Source: Caballeronia cordobensis
GTDB taxonomy: Bacteria; Pseudomonadota; Gammaproteobacteria; Burkholderiales; Burkholderiaceae
Reading direction: 5' to 3'
DNA: 64,000 nucleotides
Assembly (NCBI RefSeq): GCF_001544575.2
Contig: NZ_FCNY02000002.1
Coordinates: 248,001 to 312,000, forward strand
Made by a program: the position numbers and the translations under genes. The notes under the pieces are model-generated. The model was not told where the DNA came from. It worked only from the letters and a program-made list of their open reading frames with translations, and did not search any database. Positions 1 through 9,851 of the stretch are shown here, in pieces; position 1 is the first letter of the stretch, and each line of letters starts with the position of its first letter.

Positions 1-308
1 TCTGTCCGGTCGGCATTCCGCTGTCGGATCTGTTACGAAAGTTACGCGAAAAACAAATGGAGCGGCGGTTGCGGCCGTGGAACGAACGCGCGGCGCTGGC
101 GGCGTGGGGCTATCTCGCGAAACGCCCGGCGGCGTATGCGCTCTTCACGAAGCTCGCGGTGCGTGTGCTCGAACGGATGGGCGGCAACCGGAAGACGATC
201 TCGCGTCTGCCGTTCGGCGCGGGATGGACCGGCACGCGCGACATGCCCGCGCCGGTCGGGCGCACGTTCCGGGAGTTGTACAAGGCGCAGCATTCGCATC
301 TGGACTGA
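1..308 (+). CDS. lutB: LutB-type L-lactate oxidation iron-sulfur protein, C-terminal end (partial)
   Basis: The window opens inside this gene. The first complete codon is at base 3 and the frame runs without a stop to TGA at 306-308. The visible end contains a CPVGIP motif followed by a PLSDLLRKLRE-like helix and a basic, Trp/Arg-rich tail. This matches the region after the last Fe-S cysteines in LutB/YkgF proteins, which oxidise L-lactate to pyruvate with LutA and LutC. A strong terminator follows at once, so this is the last gene of its operon. Any lutC must lie upstream or elsewhere. The assignment rests on about 100 residues of the C-terminus, so family-level confidence is good but the exact subunit is inferred. 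Confidence 0.7.
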   Translation, partial: CPVGIPLSDLLRKLREKQMERRLRPWNERAALAAWGYLAKRPAAYALFTKLAVRVLERMGGNRKTISRLPFGAGWTGTRDMPAPVGRTFRELYKAQHSHLD

Positions 309-325
309 CGGCCGCGTCCATGACG

Positions 326-364
326 AAAAACGGCGCTGGAACTTGCGTTCCAGCGCCGTTTTTT
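326..364 (+). terminator. Rho-independent terminator after lutB
   Basis: A near-perfect 16-bp stem (326-341 with 348-363) closes a 6-base loop (CTTGCG). A-rich and T-rich flanks on the two sides let it work in both directions. It separates the lutB-like gene from the convergent lipoprotein gene at 389-940. Confidence 0.85.
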
Positions 365-388
365 GTCGGGCAGATGCAGCGAAGCGGC

Positions 389-940
389 TCAGTTTCCGAC
401 CGGCCCGGTATGCCACTTGTTGTTGCCGCCGCCGTAGCTGCTGCCGCGATTGCCGCCCTGGTTGTTGCCGCCCGGATTGGAAGGCGGCGGGGCGGCGGCA
501 GCCGGAGGCCGCATCGGCGGACCGCCCACGGCTTTAGGCAGCGGCGCGCCGCCGCCCGCCTGCGGGGGCGGACCGCCGGACGGACGTCCGCCGCCGGCTT
601 GCGGCGGCGGGCCGCCATGACCGCCGCCATTGGACGGCCGGTTGTTCCAGCCCCCTTGAGGCGGCGGACGTCGCCAGCCGGGACCGTCGTCCCAATAGCG
701 GCGGGGCCCAGGACCGTAGTAGGGGCCAGGACCGTAGTACGGACCCGGACCGTTGTAATACCCGCCGCCGATGACGACGCCCGATTGCACCGGCGGCGCG
801 CCGTAATAGCCATAGCCGGGATCGTCATACACGGCGGCCGGATAACCACCGCCGTAGACCGACCCGTCCGGATAGGCGGCGCAACCGCCGAGCAGCGCGG
901 CGGAAAAGGCAAGCAAGAGACCAGCAACAGCGGATTTCAT
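389..940 (-). CDS. Gly/Pro/Tyr-rich repeat lipoprotein
   Basis: This encodes a 183-residue lipoprotein of unknown function. I chose the ATG at 940 because it starts a classical signal peptide (MKSAVAGLLLAFSAALLGGC) ending in a lipobox with the acylated Cys at residue 20. Starts further upstream would bury it. The mature part is low complexity: Tyr/Gly-rich near the N-terminus, then three consecutive YYGPGP-type units, then Pro/Gly-rich units of the form GGPPPQAGGG. It is probably an outer-membrane or periplasmic surface-associated protein. No catalytic motif is visible. It is convergent with lutB and shares its terminator. Confidence 0.7.
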   Translation of the reverse strand: MKSAVAGLLLAFSAALLGGCAAYPDGSVYGGGYPAAVYDDPGYGYYGAPPVQSGVVIGGGYYNGPGPYYGPGPYYGPGPRRYWDDGPGWRRPPPQGGWNNRPSNGGGHGGPPPQAGGGRPSGGPPPQAGGGAPLPKAVGGPPMRPPAAAAPPPSNPGGNNQGGNRGSSYGGGNNKWHTGPVGN

Positions 941-1179
941 GATTTCGAAAGGGTTCGTTGACCAACTATTCCCATGAGACACCACGGAGGCCGCGTTGTC
1001 CCGACAACTTTGTAAGCCTTTATGACGACGCTGCGCCAGTCCGGCATCGACGCTTGTTGTCGCTTGCGCAACAAACCTTTGCTTTTCAATGGCTTTTTAA
1101 GATTGGGACGATTGCGTAACATTCGAAGCGTCCGTCAGTGGGTCTTCGTCCACTGCGACTATCGAACCAAGGCAGTCCC

Positions 1180-1398
1180 ATGAAAAAGACTATATCGACC
1201 TACTGGCCCGTCGCCATCCTGCTTCCTGTCGCGTTGACGTTCTGCATGCATGCGGGCGAGGGCGGCGGCGCGGCGTTGCGGCACGAGCAAACCGGCGTCG
1301 CCGGCGTGAGCGCGGAACTGGCGCGCGCGATTTCGCTCGGTTTCGTCGAAGACGATGCCGTTACGCCGGAAACGCTTCCCGCGCAAAAGACGCTCTGA
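1180..1398 (+). CDS. Small exported hypothetical protein (72 aa)
   Basis: The ATG at 1180 begins MKKTIS, followed by a hydrophobic stretch of about 20 residues (a signal peptide or membrane anchor), then a short Ala/Gly/Glu-rich tail. I do not recognise the family. Support comes from the N-terminal signal-like sequence and from a strong terminator 20 bases after the stop codon. Starts upstream add only residues before the signal sequence, so 1180 is preferred. Function unknown. Confidence 0.5.
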   Translation: MKKTISTYWPVAILLPVALTFCMHAGEGGGAALRHEQTGVAGVSAELARAISLGFVEDDAVTPETLPAQKTL

Positions 1399-1417
1399 CG
1401 CACCGGAAAGCAGGGCA

Positions 1418-1450
1418 CAAAAAAATGGCGCCCGCCGGGGCGCCATTTTT
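1418..1450. terminator. Bidirectional terminator between small ORF and tyrB
   Basis: The stem ATGGCGCC / GGCGCCAT has a short CG-rich loop, with an A-run before it and a T-run after it. It can terminate both the + strand small gene and the - strand aminotransferase. Confidence 0.85.
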
Positions 1451-1474
1451 GTTTCCGCGGAAGAACGCGGAGGC

Positions 1475-2674
1475 TTACTTCAGAACGGCCGCGACGGCGT
1501 TCGCCACGACATCGAGGTTGCGCGTGTTGAGCGCGGCCACGCAGATGCGGCCGGTGCTCACGGCGTAAATGCCGAACTCGTCGCGCAGACGATCGACTTG
1601 CGCCGCGGTCAGGCCCGAGTACGAGAACATGCCGCGCTGCTTGCTGACGAACGAAAAATCACGATCGACGCCGCTCGCCTTCAGGCGCTCGACGAGACCG
1701 TTGCGCATCGCGCGGATGCGATCGCGCATTTCGCCGAGTTCCTGTTCCCACGTTGCGCGCAGTTCCGGCGAAGCCAGCACCGCCGCGACGATCGAGCCGC
1801 CGTGCGTCGGCGGGTTCGAGTAGTTCGTGCGGATCACGCGCTTCAGTTGCGACAGCACACGCGCCGATTCTTCCTTGCTCGTGGTGATGATCGACAGCGC
1901 GCCGACGCGCTCGCCGTACAGCGAGAACGACTTCGAGAACGACGACGAGACGAACACGTTCAGCTCGGCAGCGGCGAACAGACGCACGGCGGCCGAATCC
2001 GCATCGATGTTTTCCGCGAAACCCTGATACGCCATGTCGAGGAACGGCACGAGATTCTTCGCCTTCACGACTTCGACGATCTGCTTCCACTGGTCGTCCG
2101 ACAGATCGACGCCGGTCGGGTTGTGGCAGCACGCGTGCAGCACGACGATCGTGCCTGCCGCGTAGCCGTTGAGGGCCGCGAGCATGCCGTCGAAGTTCAC
2201 GCCGTGCGTGGCGGCTTCGTAATACGGGTAGTTGACCACGTCGAAACCGGCGCTTTCGAACAGCGCGCGGTGGTTTTCCCAGCTCGGATCGCTGATCGCG
2301 ACGATCGCGTTCGGATTCAAGCGCTTGAGGAAATCAGCGCCGATCTTGAGCGCGCCCGTGCCGCCGAGCGCCTGCGCCGTGACGACGCGGCCTGCGGCGA
2401 TGAGCGGCGAGCTCTCGCCGAGCAGCAGCTTTTGCACGGCATTGTCATAGGCGGCGATGCCGTCGATCGGCAGATAACCGCGCGGCAGCGCGGCGTCGAC
2501 GCGCGCCTTCTCGGCTTCGCGCACGGCGCGCAACAGCGGAATCTTGCCTTCCTCGTTGGTGTACACGCCGACGCCCAGATTGACTTTGGTCGTGCGCGTA
2601 TCGGCGTTGAAGGCTTCGTTCAGGCCCAGGATCGGGTCGCGGGGAGCGAGTTCGACGGCAGAGAAAAGAGACAT
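1475..2674 (-). CDS. tyrB: Aromatic amino acid / aspartate aminotransferase
   Basis: This is a PLP-dependent class I aminotransferase of 399 residues, the normal length for the AspC/TyrB family. It transfers amino groups between aspartate or aromatic amino acids and 2-oxoglutarate in the cytoplasm. Visible landmarks are the HNPTG motif (Asn185), Asp213 in FLDMAYQG, the PLP lysine Lys248 in SSSFSKSFSLYGER with Arg256 of the same motif, and a C-terminal substrate Arg in STGRI. In this family TyrB-type and AspC-type enzymes cannot be separated firmly by eye. tyrB is the usual beta-proteobacterial label. It is divergent from uvrB across a 388-base gap. Confidence 0.85.
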   Translation of the reverse strand: MSLFSAVELAPRDPILGLNEAFNADTRTTKVNLGVGVYTNEEGKIPLLRAVREAEKARVDAALPRGYLPIDGIAAYDNAVQKLLLGESSPLIAAGRVVTAQALGGTGALKIGADFLKRLNPNAIVAISDPSWENHRALFESAGFDVVNYPYYEAATHGVNFDGMLAALNGYAAGTIVVLHACCHNPTGVDLSDDQWKQIVEVVKAKNLVPFLDMAYQGFAENIDADSAAVRLFAAAELNVFVSSSFSKSFSLYGERVGALSIITTSKEESARVLSQLKRVIRTNYSNPPTHGGSIVAAVLASPELRATWEQELGEMRDRIRAMRNGLVERLKASGVDRDFSFVSKQRGMFSYSGLTAAQVDRLRDEFGIYAVSTGRICVAALNTRNLDVVANAVAAVLK

Positions 2675-3062
2675 GATCTATCGGCAGTGAGAAAAAGACG
2701 GTGCGGCAGGATTGCGCTCGCGAACGGCAAAAGGCGGCGCGCGCGAGGCGGAGCATGCGTGAGCGGCGTCTTCGGCGGTTTCGATGCGTGTTGCACGCCC
2801 GCCGTCGGGCCCAGCCGTCCATTGTAACGAATCCGCACGGGCTTTTTCGCCGCAGCCAGCCTGCGACGCGGGTTTTTCGCGCGGGCATGGTTTTGACCGA
2901 TGTGCGCCGGACGCGCAAAAAGGGCCGCAAGACACGCGCTTGAGATCGGCGGCGCGGTCCCAATCTGCATCCGATCCGCTCTCCGTTCCGCGCCGCGCGT
3001 GTTTTCCGGCAGCCGCTAGAATAGTTGTTTGCTCCGGCGCAGACTCAGGTCTTCAGGTTCAC
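2675..3062. other. Divergent intergenic region tyrB / uvrB
   Basis: These 388 bases contain no convincing gene. They must hold the promoters for both neighbours. A TAGAAT (3017-3022) lies about 40 bases before the uvrB start and could be a -10 element, but no good -35 is visible. I looked for a LexA operator of the CTG-N10-CAG type and saw none that is convincing. Confidence 0.4.
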
Positions 3063-5159
<2,097 letters not shown>

Positions 5160-5194
5160 GTTGAATGTAAGTGATGTGCGAGGTTTTATTCACG

Positions 5195-5231
5195 AAGCGC
5201 GGCGAATCGAAGGGTTCGCCGCTTTTTTTTG
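5195..5231 (+). terminator. Terminator after uvrB
   Basis: The stem GCGGCGAA (5199-5206) / TTCGCCGC (5215-5222) is followed by eight or more T. It separates uvrB from the ftr operon promoter. Confidence 0.8.
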
Positions 5232-5298
5232 TTAATGCGCCACATCGCGCGATTCCGCGAAAAGCCTTACGGCGCCTAGGTTTGTAAGCACACTCAAA

Positions 5299-5354
5299 TT
5301 GTTCCGGGTGTCGAACGATGCTAAACTGATGAACATTGAGAATGGTTCGTATTA
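5299..5354 (+). promoter_or_regulatory. Putative promoter and Fur box of ftrABCD
   Basis: A -35-like TTGTTC (5299-5304) and a -10-like TAAACT (5322-5327) are 17 bases apart. Just downstream, 5336-5354 reads TTGAGAATGGTTCGTATTA. This resembles the 7-1-7 half-site pattern of Fur boxes and the sites before hemP and bfd in this window. Iron repression of the operon is inferred from this match and from gene function. Confidence 0.45.
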
Positions 5355-5470
5355 ACGTTCACGGAACTGTGCTAAGGGCGCGCCGGGGAACGACGGTGCG
5401 GATGCATTTTCAAGGTTCAGTGGCAAGGCTCGCATGGCGCGCGCCAATCGATAACAACAAGGAGTTTCTG

Positions 5471-6016
5471 ATGGGTTCAACGTTGATGCGCGGTCTCGTC
5501 GCCGCGGCAGGTCTCACGGCGATGATGGCAGCCTCGGCCGCCGAATATCCGATCGGCAAGCAGCATATCGAGGGCGGCATGGAAACCGGCGCCGTGTACC
5601 TCCAGCCGATCACGATGGCGCCTGAAGGCATGATGCGCAAGGCGTCGGATTCGGATATCCATCTGGAAGCGGACATCCACGCGGTCAAGAACAATCCGAC
5701 CGGTTTCGCGGAAGGCGACTGGATGCCTTATCTGAACGTGACGTATGAACTCACGAAGGTCGGCACGACGCAGACGGTCAAGGGCGACCTGATGGCGATG
5801 GTCGCGAGCGACGGCCCGCACTACGGCGACAACGTGAAGCTGTTCGGCCCGGGCAAGTATCACCTGAAGCTGCATATCTCGCCGCCGACGCAGGAAGGCC
5901 ATATGGCGTTCGGCCGTCACGTCGACAAGGAAACCGGCGTGGGCCCGTGGTTCAAGCCGTTCACGATCGAATACGACTTCCCGTTCGCGGGCATCGGCAA
6001 GAAGGGCGGTTACTGA
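5471..6016 (+). CDS. ftrA: Periplasmic iron-binding protein FtrA (P19/Tp34 family)
   Basis: This is a 181-residue periplasmic protein of the P19/Tp34 high-affinity iron transport family. It binds ferrous iron (and copper) and hands it to the FTR1-type permease encoded downstream. The ATG at 5471 lies behind AAGGAG and starts a signal peptide ending near AAASAA|EYPIG. Conserved family positions are visible: a Met in GGMETGAVYL, His in DIHLEADIHA, GPHYGDNVKL, YHLKLHI, and a final FGRHVDKETGVGPWF block. It is the first gene of ftrABCD, an arrangement described in Bordetella and Burkholderia. Confidence 0.88.
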   Translation: MGSTLMRGLVAAAGLTAMMAASAAEYPIGKQHIEGGMETGAVYLQPITMAPEGMMRKASDSDIHLEADIHAVKNNPTGFAEGDWMPYLNVTYELTKVGTTQTVKGDLMAMVASDGPHYGDNVKLFGPGKYHLKLHISPPTQEGHMAFGRHVDKETGVGPWFKPFTIEYDFPFAGIGKKGGY

Positions 6017-6087
6017 GTCGTTCAGTCAAGCGCCCGTGAGCATCCGGCTGTTGCGCGGCCGGATGCATCTATCTTCAGGAAGTACGC

Positions 6088-6426
6088 ATGAAACTGAAAA
6101 AACACATGGCCGCTTTCGCGGCGGCGGCGCTCGCATCGATCGCGGGTATCGCGCAAGCCGCCGACCTGCCGACGTTCAAGCTCGAAATGAACGACGGCAA
6201 GCTCAACCCGACGCGCATCGAAGTGCCGGCGGGGCAGCGCATCAAGATCGAGGTGCACAACATCGGCAAGGGCGCCGCCGAGTTCGAAAGCGTGCAGTTG
6301 CGCAAGGAGAAGGTGCTTGCGCCGGGCGCGGATTCGTTCGTCGTGATCGCGCCGCTGGACCCGGGTGAATACAAGTTCTTCGACGATTTCCATCAGAGCG
6401 CGCAAGGCGTGATCGTCGCGAAGTAA
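6088..6426 (+). CDS. ftrB: Cupredoxin-domain protein FtrB
   Basis: This is a 112-residue exported protein with a signal peptide (cleavage near AQAADLP) and a small cupredoxin-like beta-barrel. In the Ftr system FtrB is thought to act with FtrA, re-oxidising Fe2+ for uptake through FtrC. Its start is 71 bases after ftrA and just before ftrC, so it belongs to the same transcript. The classic blue-copper Cys/His/Met ligand set is not obvious to me. FtrB-type cupredoxins are divergent, so its redox role is inferred from context. Confidence 0.85.
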   Translation: MKLKKHMAAFAAAALASIAGIAQAADLPTFKLEMNDGKLNPTRIEVPAGQRIKIEVHNIGKGAAEFESVQLRKEKVLAPGADSFVVIAPLDPGEYKFFDDFHQSAQGVIVAK

Positions 6427-6491
6427 CGGACGCGCCGCGCGCGCCTCGGTCGGCGCGCGGCCGATTGCAGTGGAATTGCGGGAGGTTTGGA

Positions 6492-7343
6492 ATGGGGCAG
6501 GTACTTTTCATCGTGTGGCGGGAGAGCGTCGAGGCGTTGCTCGTCGTCGGCATTCTCTACGCGTGGCTGAAGAACGGCGACCATCAGGCGCGCCGCGGCC
6601 TGCCTTATCTGTGGACGGGTGTCGCTATCGGCCTGCTCGCGGCGGTCGCGCTGGGCGCGGCGCTCATCGGCTTCACCGAAGTATTGTCGGGCGATGCGCA
6701 GGATTACTTCCAGACCGCGATGGTGCTGGTCGCCTGCGTGCTGATCGTGCAGATGGTGCTGTGGATGAAGCGCCACGGCCGCACGCTCAAGCGCGACATG
6801 GAAACGTCGCTGCAAAAGAGCACGCAGGACGGGCACTGGTGGGGCATCGCGCTCCTGGTCGCGCTTGCGATCGCGCGTGAAGGCAGCGAAACTGCCGTGT
6901 TCCTGTACGGCGTGGGCTTCGGCCAGTCGGGGCACGTGGACGCGTCGCAGTATGTCGCGATCGTGCTCGGCTTCGGTCTCGCGCTGCTCACGTTCTACGT
7001 GCTGCAGCTCGGCGGCAAGATCTTCTCGTGGCGCACGTTCTTCCGCGTCACCGAAATCATGCTGCTGTTCCTCGCGGCGGGCCTCTTCGAAACGGGCGTC
7101 GACAAGCTGATCGACATGGAAGTGCTGCCGGTCATCGTCAATCAGGTGTGGAACACGTCCGCGATTCTCGACGATTCGAGCACGTTCGGTTCGCTCGTCG
7201 CGACGCTCACGGGCTATCGGGCGCATCCGGCGGGCATGAACCTCGTCGCGTATGCGGTCTACTGGATCGTCATCTATCTCCTGTTGCGCCGCTCGAATAA
7301 CCAGATGGCGCAAAAACAAAAGGCGGCAAGCCGTCCAGCATGA
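6492..7343 (+). CDS. ftrC: FTR1-family iron permease FtrC
   Basis: This is an inner-membrane high-affinity iron permease of the FTR1/EfeU family, 283 residues with about seven hydrophobic segments. The two RExxE iron-handling motifs are intact: RESVE at residues 10-14 and REGSE at 129-133. I chose ATG 6492 because GGAGG sits 6 bases upstream. The in-frame ATG at 6465 lacks a ribosome site and adds a non-membrane lead. The stop overlaps the next start by 4 bases (ATGA), indicating translational coupling to ftrD. Confidence 0.92.
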   Translation: MGQVLFIVWRESVEALLVVGILYAWLKNGDHQARRGLPYLWTGVAIGLLAAVALGAALIGFTEVLSGDAQDYFQTAMVLVACVLIVQMVLWMKRHGRTLKRDMETSLQKSTQDGHWWGIALLVALAIAREGSETAVFLYGVGFGQSGHVDASQYVAIVLGFGLALLTFYVLQLGGKIFSWRTFFRVTEIMLLFLAAGLFETGVDKLIDMEVLPVIVNQVWNTSAILDDSSTFGSLVATLTGYRAHPAGMNLVAYAVYWIVIYLLLRRSNNQMAQKQKAASRPA

Positions 7344-8743
7344 GTTCCGTCATACCTAGAGCAGGCCGGCTTCAGCAAGCCGGCCAATGGATGCAGCGTC
7401 ACGGCAGCACGATCCGCGCAATTCAGTGGGTCGTCGTTGCCGTGTATGCGTTTCTGATCGTCGTTCCCGCCGTGATGCCGCTGCCGGACGGCGCGGCGCA
7501 TCTCTGGAACAACCTCACGCTCGCCGCGCAGTTCGTGTTCTGGGGCATCTGGTGGCCGTTCGTGCTGCTGTCGATGGTCATGCTCGGGCGCGTCTGGTGC
7601 GGCGTGCTGTGTCCGGAAGGCGCGTTGTCCGAGTTCGCGAGCAAGTTCGGCCGCGGCTGGGCGATCCCTCGCTGGATGCGCTGGGGCGGCTGGCCGTTCG
7701 TCGCGTTCGGTCTCACGACGATCTACGGGCAGATGGTCAGCGTCTATCAGTATCCGAAGGCGGTGCTGCTGGTGCTCGGCGGCTCGACCGTTGGCGCGAT
7801 GATCATCGGCGTGTTGTACGGGCGCGAGAAGCGCGTCTGGTGCAAGTATCTGTGCCCCGTCAACGGCGTGTTCTCGCTGCTCGCGCGTCTCGCGCCGTTT
7901 CATTTCAAGGTCGACGAAGACGCGTGGCGCCGCTCGTACACGAAGGGCGAGCACGGTCATCGCGTGATTCCGATCAACTGCGCGCCGCTCGTTCCCTTGC
8001 GCAACATGAAGGGCGCGCAAGACTGTCACATGTGCGGCCGATGCAGCGGCCATCGCGACGCGATCGCGCTCACGTGGCGCTCGCCGTCGGAAGAAGTCGT
8101 GCAGCTCGGCGACAAGGCCGCGAATCCGTGGGACACCGCGCTCATTCTGTACGGGCTGCTGGGCATCGCGATCGGCGCGTTCCATTGGACCGTGAGCACG
8201 TGGTTCGTCGATCTGAAGCAGATTTTCGCCGCGTGGCTGATCGATCACGACATTCTCTGGCCGCTCGATACCAACGCGCCGTGGTTCCTGTTCACGCACT
8301 ATCCGGAGCAGAACGACGTTTTCTCGTGGCTCGACGGCACGATGGTCGTCGGCTATATCGTCGTGACGGGGCTCGTTTATGGCACGGCGTTGCTGGCGCT
8401 GCTCGCGGCGGGCACGCGCATGCTCGGGAAGTTCGACGCCACGCGCCTGCATCACCTCACGCTCGCGCTGATTCCGCTTGCGGGCGTCGGCGTATTTCTC
8501 GGCCTGTCGGCGACGACCGTGTCGCTGCTGCGCGCCGAACATCTGCCCTTGTGGTGGGTGCCGGGCCTGCGCCTCGGCCTGCTCGCCGCCGCGAACCTGT
8601 GGAGCGCGTGGCTCGCGTGGCGCGTGACGCGCCGCTATACATCGGCGCTTGGTTCGCGCCTCCTCGCGATGGTATGGTTTGTCCTTGCGCTGGCCGTCGC
8701 GGACAGCGCCTGGTACCTGATGTTCTGGGGCTTCAGCCGATAA
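7340..8743 (+). CDS. ftrD: Polyferredoxin-type membrane protein FtrD
   Basis: This is a 467-residue inner-membrane protein related to NapH/CcoG-type 4Fe-4S proteins. Cys motifs include CGVLCPEG, CKYLCPVNG and CHMCGRC. The rest is hydrophobic helices. In the FtrABCD model FtrD accepts the electrons released when iron is oxidised during uptake. It is translationally coupled to ftrC (4-base overlap). It is the fourth and last core gene of the system, and the complete set argues for a working transporter. Confidence 0.88.
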   Translation: MSSVIPRAGRLQQAGQWMQRHGSTIRAIQWVVVAVYAFLIVVPAVMPLPDGAAHLWNNLTLAAQFVFWGIWWPFVLLSMVMLGRVWCGVLCPEGALSEFASKFGRGWAIPRWMRWGGWPFVAFGLTTIYGQMVSVYQYPKAVLLVLGGSTVGAMIIGVLYGREKRVWCKYLCPVNGVFSLLARLAPFHFKVDEDAWRRSYTKGEHGHRVIPINCAPLVPLRNMKGAQDCHMCGRCSGHRDAIALTWRSPSEEVVQLGDKAANPWDTALILYGLLGIAIGAFHWTVSTWFVDLKQIFAAWLIDHDILWPLDTNAPWFLFTHYPEQNDVFSWLDGTMVVGYIVVTGLVYGTALLALLAAGTRMLGKFDATRLHHLTLALIPLAGVGVFLGLSATTVSLLRAEHLPLWWVPGLRLGLLAAANLWSAWLAWRVTRRYTSALGSRLLAMVWFVLALAVADSAWYLMFWGFSR

Positions 8744-8783
8744 ACCGTCCACGCCGTGTCGCACGGCAACGAGAGAGCGAGCA

Positions 8784-9197
8784 GTGAGAACCAAACCCGT
8801 ACTGACCGATGAAGACGTCAAGGCCATGGCCGCCGCCGCCGAGGCGCACGCCAGGGAACACAACTGGAATGTGACGATTGCGATCGTCGACGACGGCGGG
8901 CATCTGCTGCATCTGCATCGTCTCGACGGTGCGGGCGCGAGCACCGCGGAAATGGCGACGGGCAAGGCGCGCACCGCCGTGCTCGGCCGCCGCGAAACCA
9001 AGGTCTACGAAGACACGATCAAGCAGGGCCGCACCGCGTTCCTGTCCGCGCCGTTGACGGCGATGCTCGAAGGCGGCGTGCCGATTTTCGTCGGCGCGGA
9101 TATCGTCGGCGCGGTGGGCGTATCGGGCGTGAAGTCGGAGCAGGACGCGCAGATTGCCAAGGCGGGCATCGCGGCGCTGGGCATCGAGAACGTCTGA
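8784..9197 (+). CDS. GlcG/HbpS-family heme-binding-like protein
   Basis: This 137-residue single-domain protein (DUF336/GlcG) starts at GTG 8784 behind GAGAGAGCGAG. Family members include heme-degrading or heme-sensing HbpS and GlcG of glycolate operons. The conserved core is visible: VDDGGHLLHLHRLDGA, then MATGKARTAV and GGVPIF...GAVGVSG. There is no signal peptide, so it is probably cytoplasmic. It lies 40 bases after ftrD and before a terminator, so it is likely the fifth gene of the ftr transcript. A heme or iron role is inferred only from that context. Confidence 0.75.
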   Translation: MRTKPVLTDEDVKAMAAAAEAHAREHNWNVTIAIVDDGGHLLHLHRLDGAGASTAEMATGKARTAVLGRRETKVYEDTIKQGRTAFLSAPLTAMLEGGVPIFVGADIVGAVGVSGVKSEQDAQIAKAGIAALGIENV

Positions 9198-9220
9198 TTT
9201 CACGCGCGCATCAAATAAAA

Positions 9221-9250
9221 ACGGCACGCTCTCGTCAAAGAGCGTGCCGT
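9221..9250 (+). terminator. Terminator of the ftr operon
   Basis: A perfect 12-bp stem (9221-9232 with 9239-9250) closes the 6-base loop CGTCAA. It follows the GlcG-like gene by 24 bases, with an A-run before it. The T-tail on the + strand is weak (TTCGATTT). Confidence 0.65.
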
Positions 9251-9298
9251 TCGATTTCCGATGCAGCGCATCATGGCGCTTGCACTCGCGCAGGAACC

Positions 9299-9440
9299 AA
9301 AAAAAGCGGCTTCGCTTGCTATCGACGACTGGCTGGTGTTTGCACGAAGGGGTCTAAATTCTCGCGTGCAAGTCGTCCTCGCTGGCTAAGGCCAAACACC
9401 TCTTGGCGAGGTGGTCCCCACAATACCCTGTACTACTGCT
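9299..9440 (-). ncRNA. Candidate structured sRNA in the hemP 3' region (BrrF-like position)
   Basis: Read on the - strand, downstream of hemP, there is a hairpin CACCTC-GCCAA-GAGGTG (9397-9413). It is followed by a long interrupted stem built from GACGACT/AGTCGTC and TGCACG/CGTGCA, and an intrinsic terminator AAGCG-AAGC-CGCTT with a following T7 (9299-9317). No open reading frame lies within it. From memory, an iron-responsive sRNA called BrrF was described in Burkholderia cenocepacia in a context consistent with Fur regulation. Its exact position relative to hemP and its sequence identity to this element are unverified. The 5' end is a guess. It may be processed from hemP mRNA or have its own promoter. 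Confidence 0.5.
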
Positions 9441-9455
9441 GTTCTTGCCTTCGCG

Positions 9456-9704
9456 CTACTTCGTCAGGATCAGCTTGCCCAGACGCGTTGCGCGCAACTG
9501 ATAGGTCTCCCCGTTATGCACGATGCTCACGTGGCTGCGCCCCTGCAGCAGCGCGTCGCTCTTGAGCGACCGCTCGCCGCTGCTTTGCGCGGCGTGCGCG
9601 ACATGCACCGTCGTGACGGTGGTCGTCTTCGGGCGGGTGATCGCGGCGTCGCGGACAGCCGGGCGGCGCAGCCTGAGCGTGGAGGATCGCAGCGTGTCGG
9701 TCAT
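9456..9704 (-). CDS. hemP: Hemin uptake protein HemP
   Basis: This is an 82-residue small cytoplasmic protein. Its C-terminal half carries the HemP core (LLQGRSHVSIVHNGETYQLR then ATRLGKLILTK). The Arg/Thr-rich N-terminal half is variable in the family. In some rhizobia and Burkholderia, HemP/HmuP is needed for expression of heme receptor genes, so it may act as a regulator rather than a transporter part. The gene stands alone, behind a Fur-type promoter, with the candidate sRNA following. Confidence 0.9.
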   Translation of the reverse strand: MTDTLRSSTLRLRRPAVRDAAITRPKTTTVTTVHVAHAAQSSGERSLKSDALLQGRSHVSIVHNGETYQLRATRLGKLILTK

Positions 9705-9738
9705 GTCGGAAGTGTGCGTTCGTTGATTCGATGGGTCT

Positions 9739-9768
9739 ATAGTAAATGATAACTATTCCTATTTGCAA
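9739..9768 (-). promoter_or_regulatory. hemP promoter with embedded Fur box
   Basis: On the - strand, TTGCAA (-35, + 9763-9768) and TACTAT (-10, + 9739-9744) are 18 bases apart. The spacer overlaps a Fur-like sequence, + 9745-9763 AATGATAACTATTCCTATT, whose AATGATAA/TATT core matches the Fur consensus. Its position between -35 and -10 fits iron-dependent repression. Confidence 0.6.
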
Positions 9769-9851
9769 CTAGACTTTCCGATTGAATCGCACCTTCCGAT
9801 AGCTACGCTCGATGCGGCGGCGAACCTGCGCCACCGCATCGGTAAATCGGC

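Noticed and set aside
2784..3062. Upstream extension of uvrB
   Set aside because: The extra 93 residues are non-conserved. UvrB normally starts near the retained Met and the length then fits the family.
2675..3062. LexA box controlling uvrB
   Set aside because: No CTG-N10-CAG-like palindrome was found that is stronger than chance.
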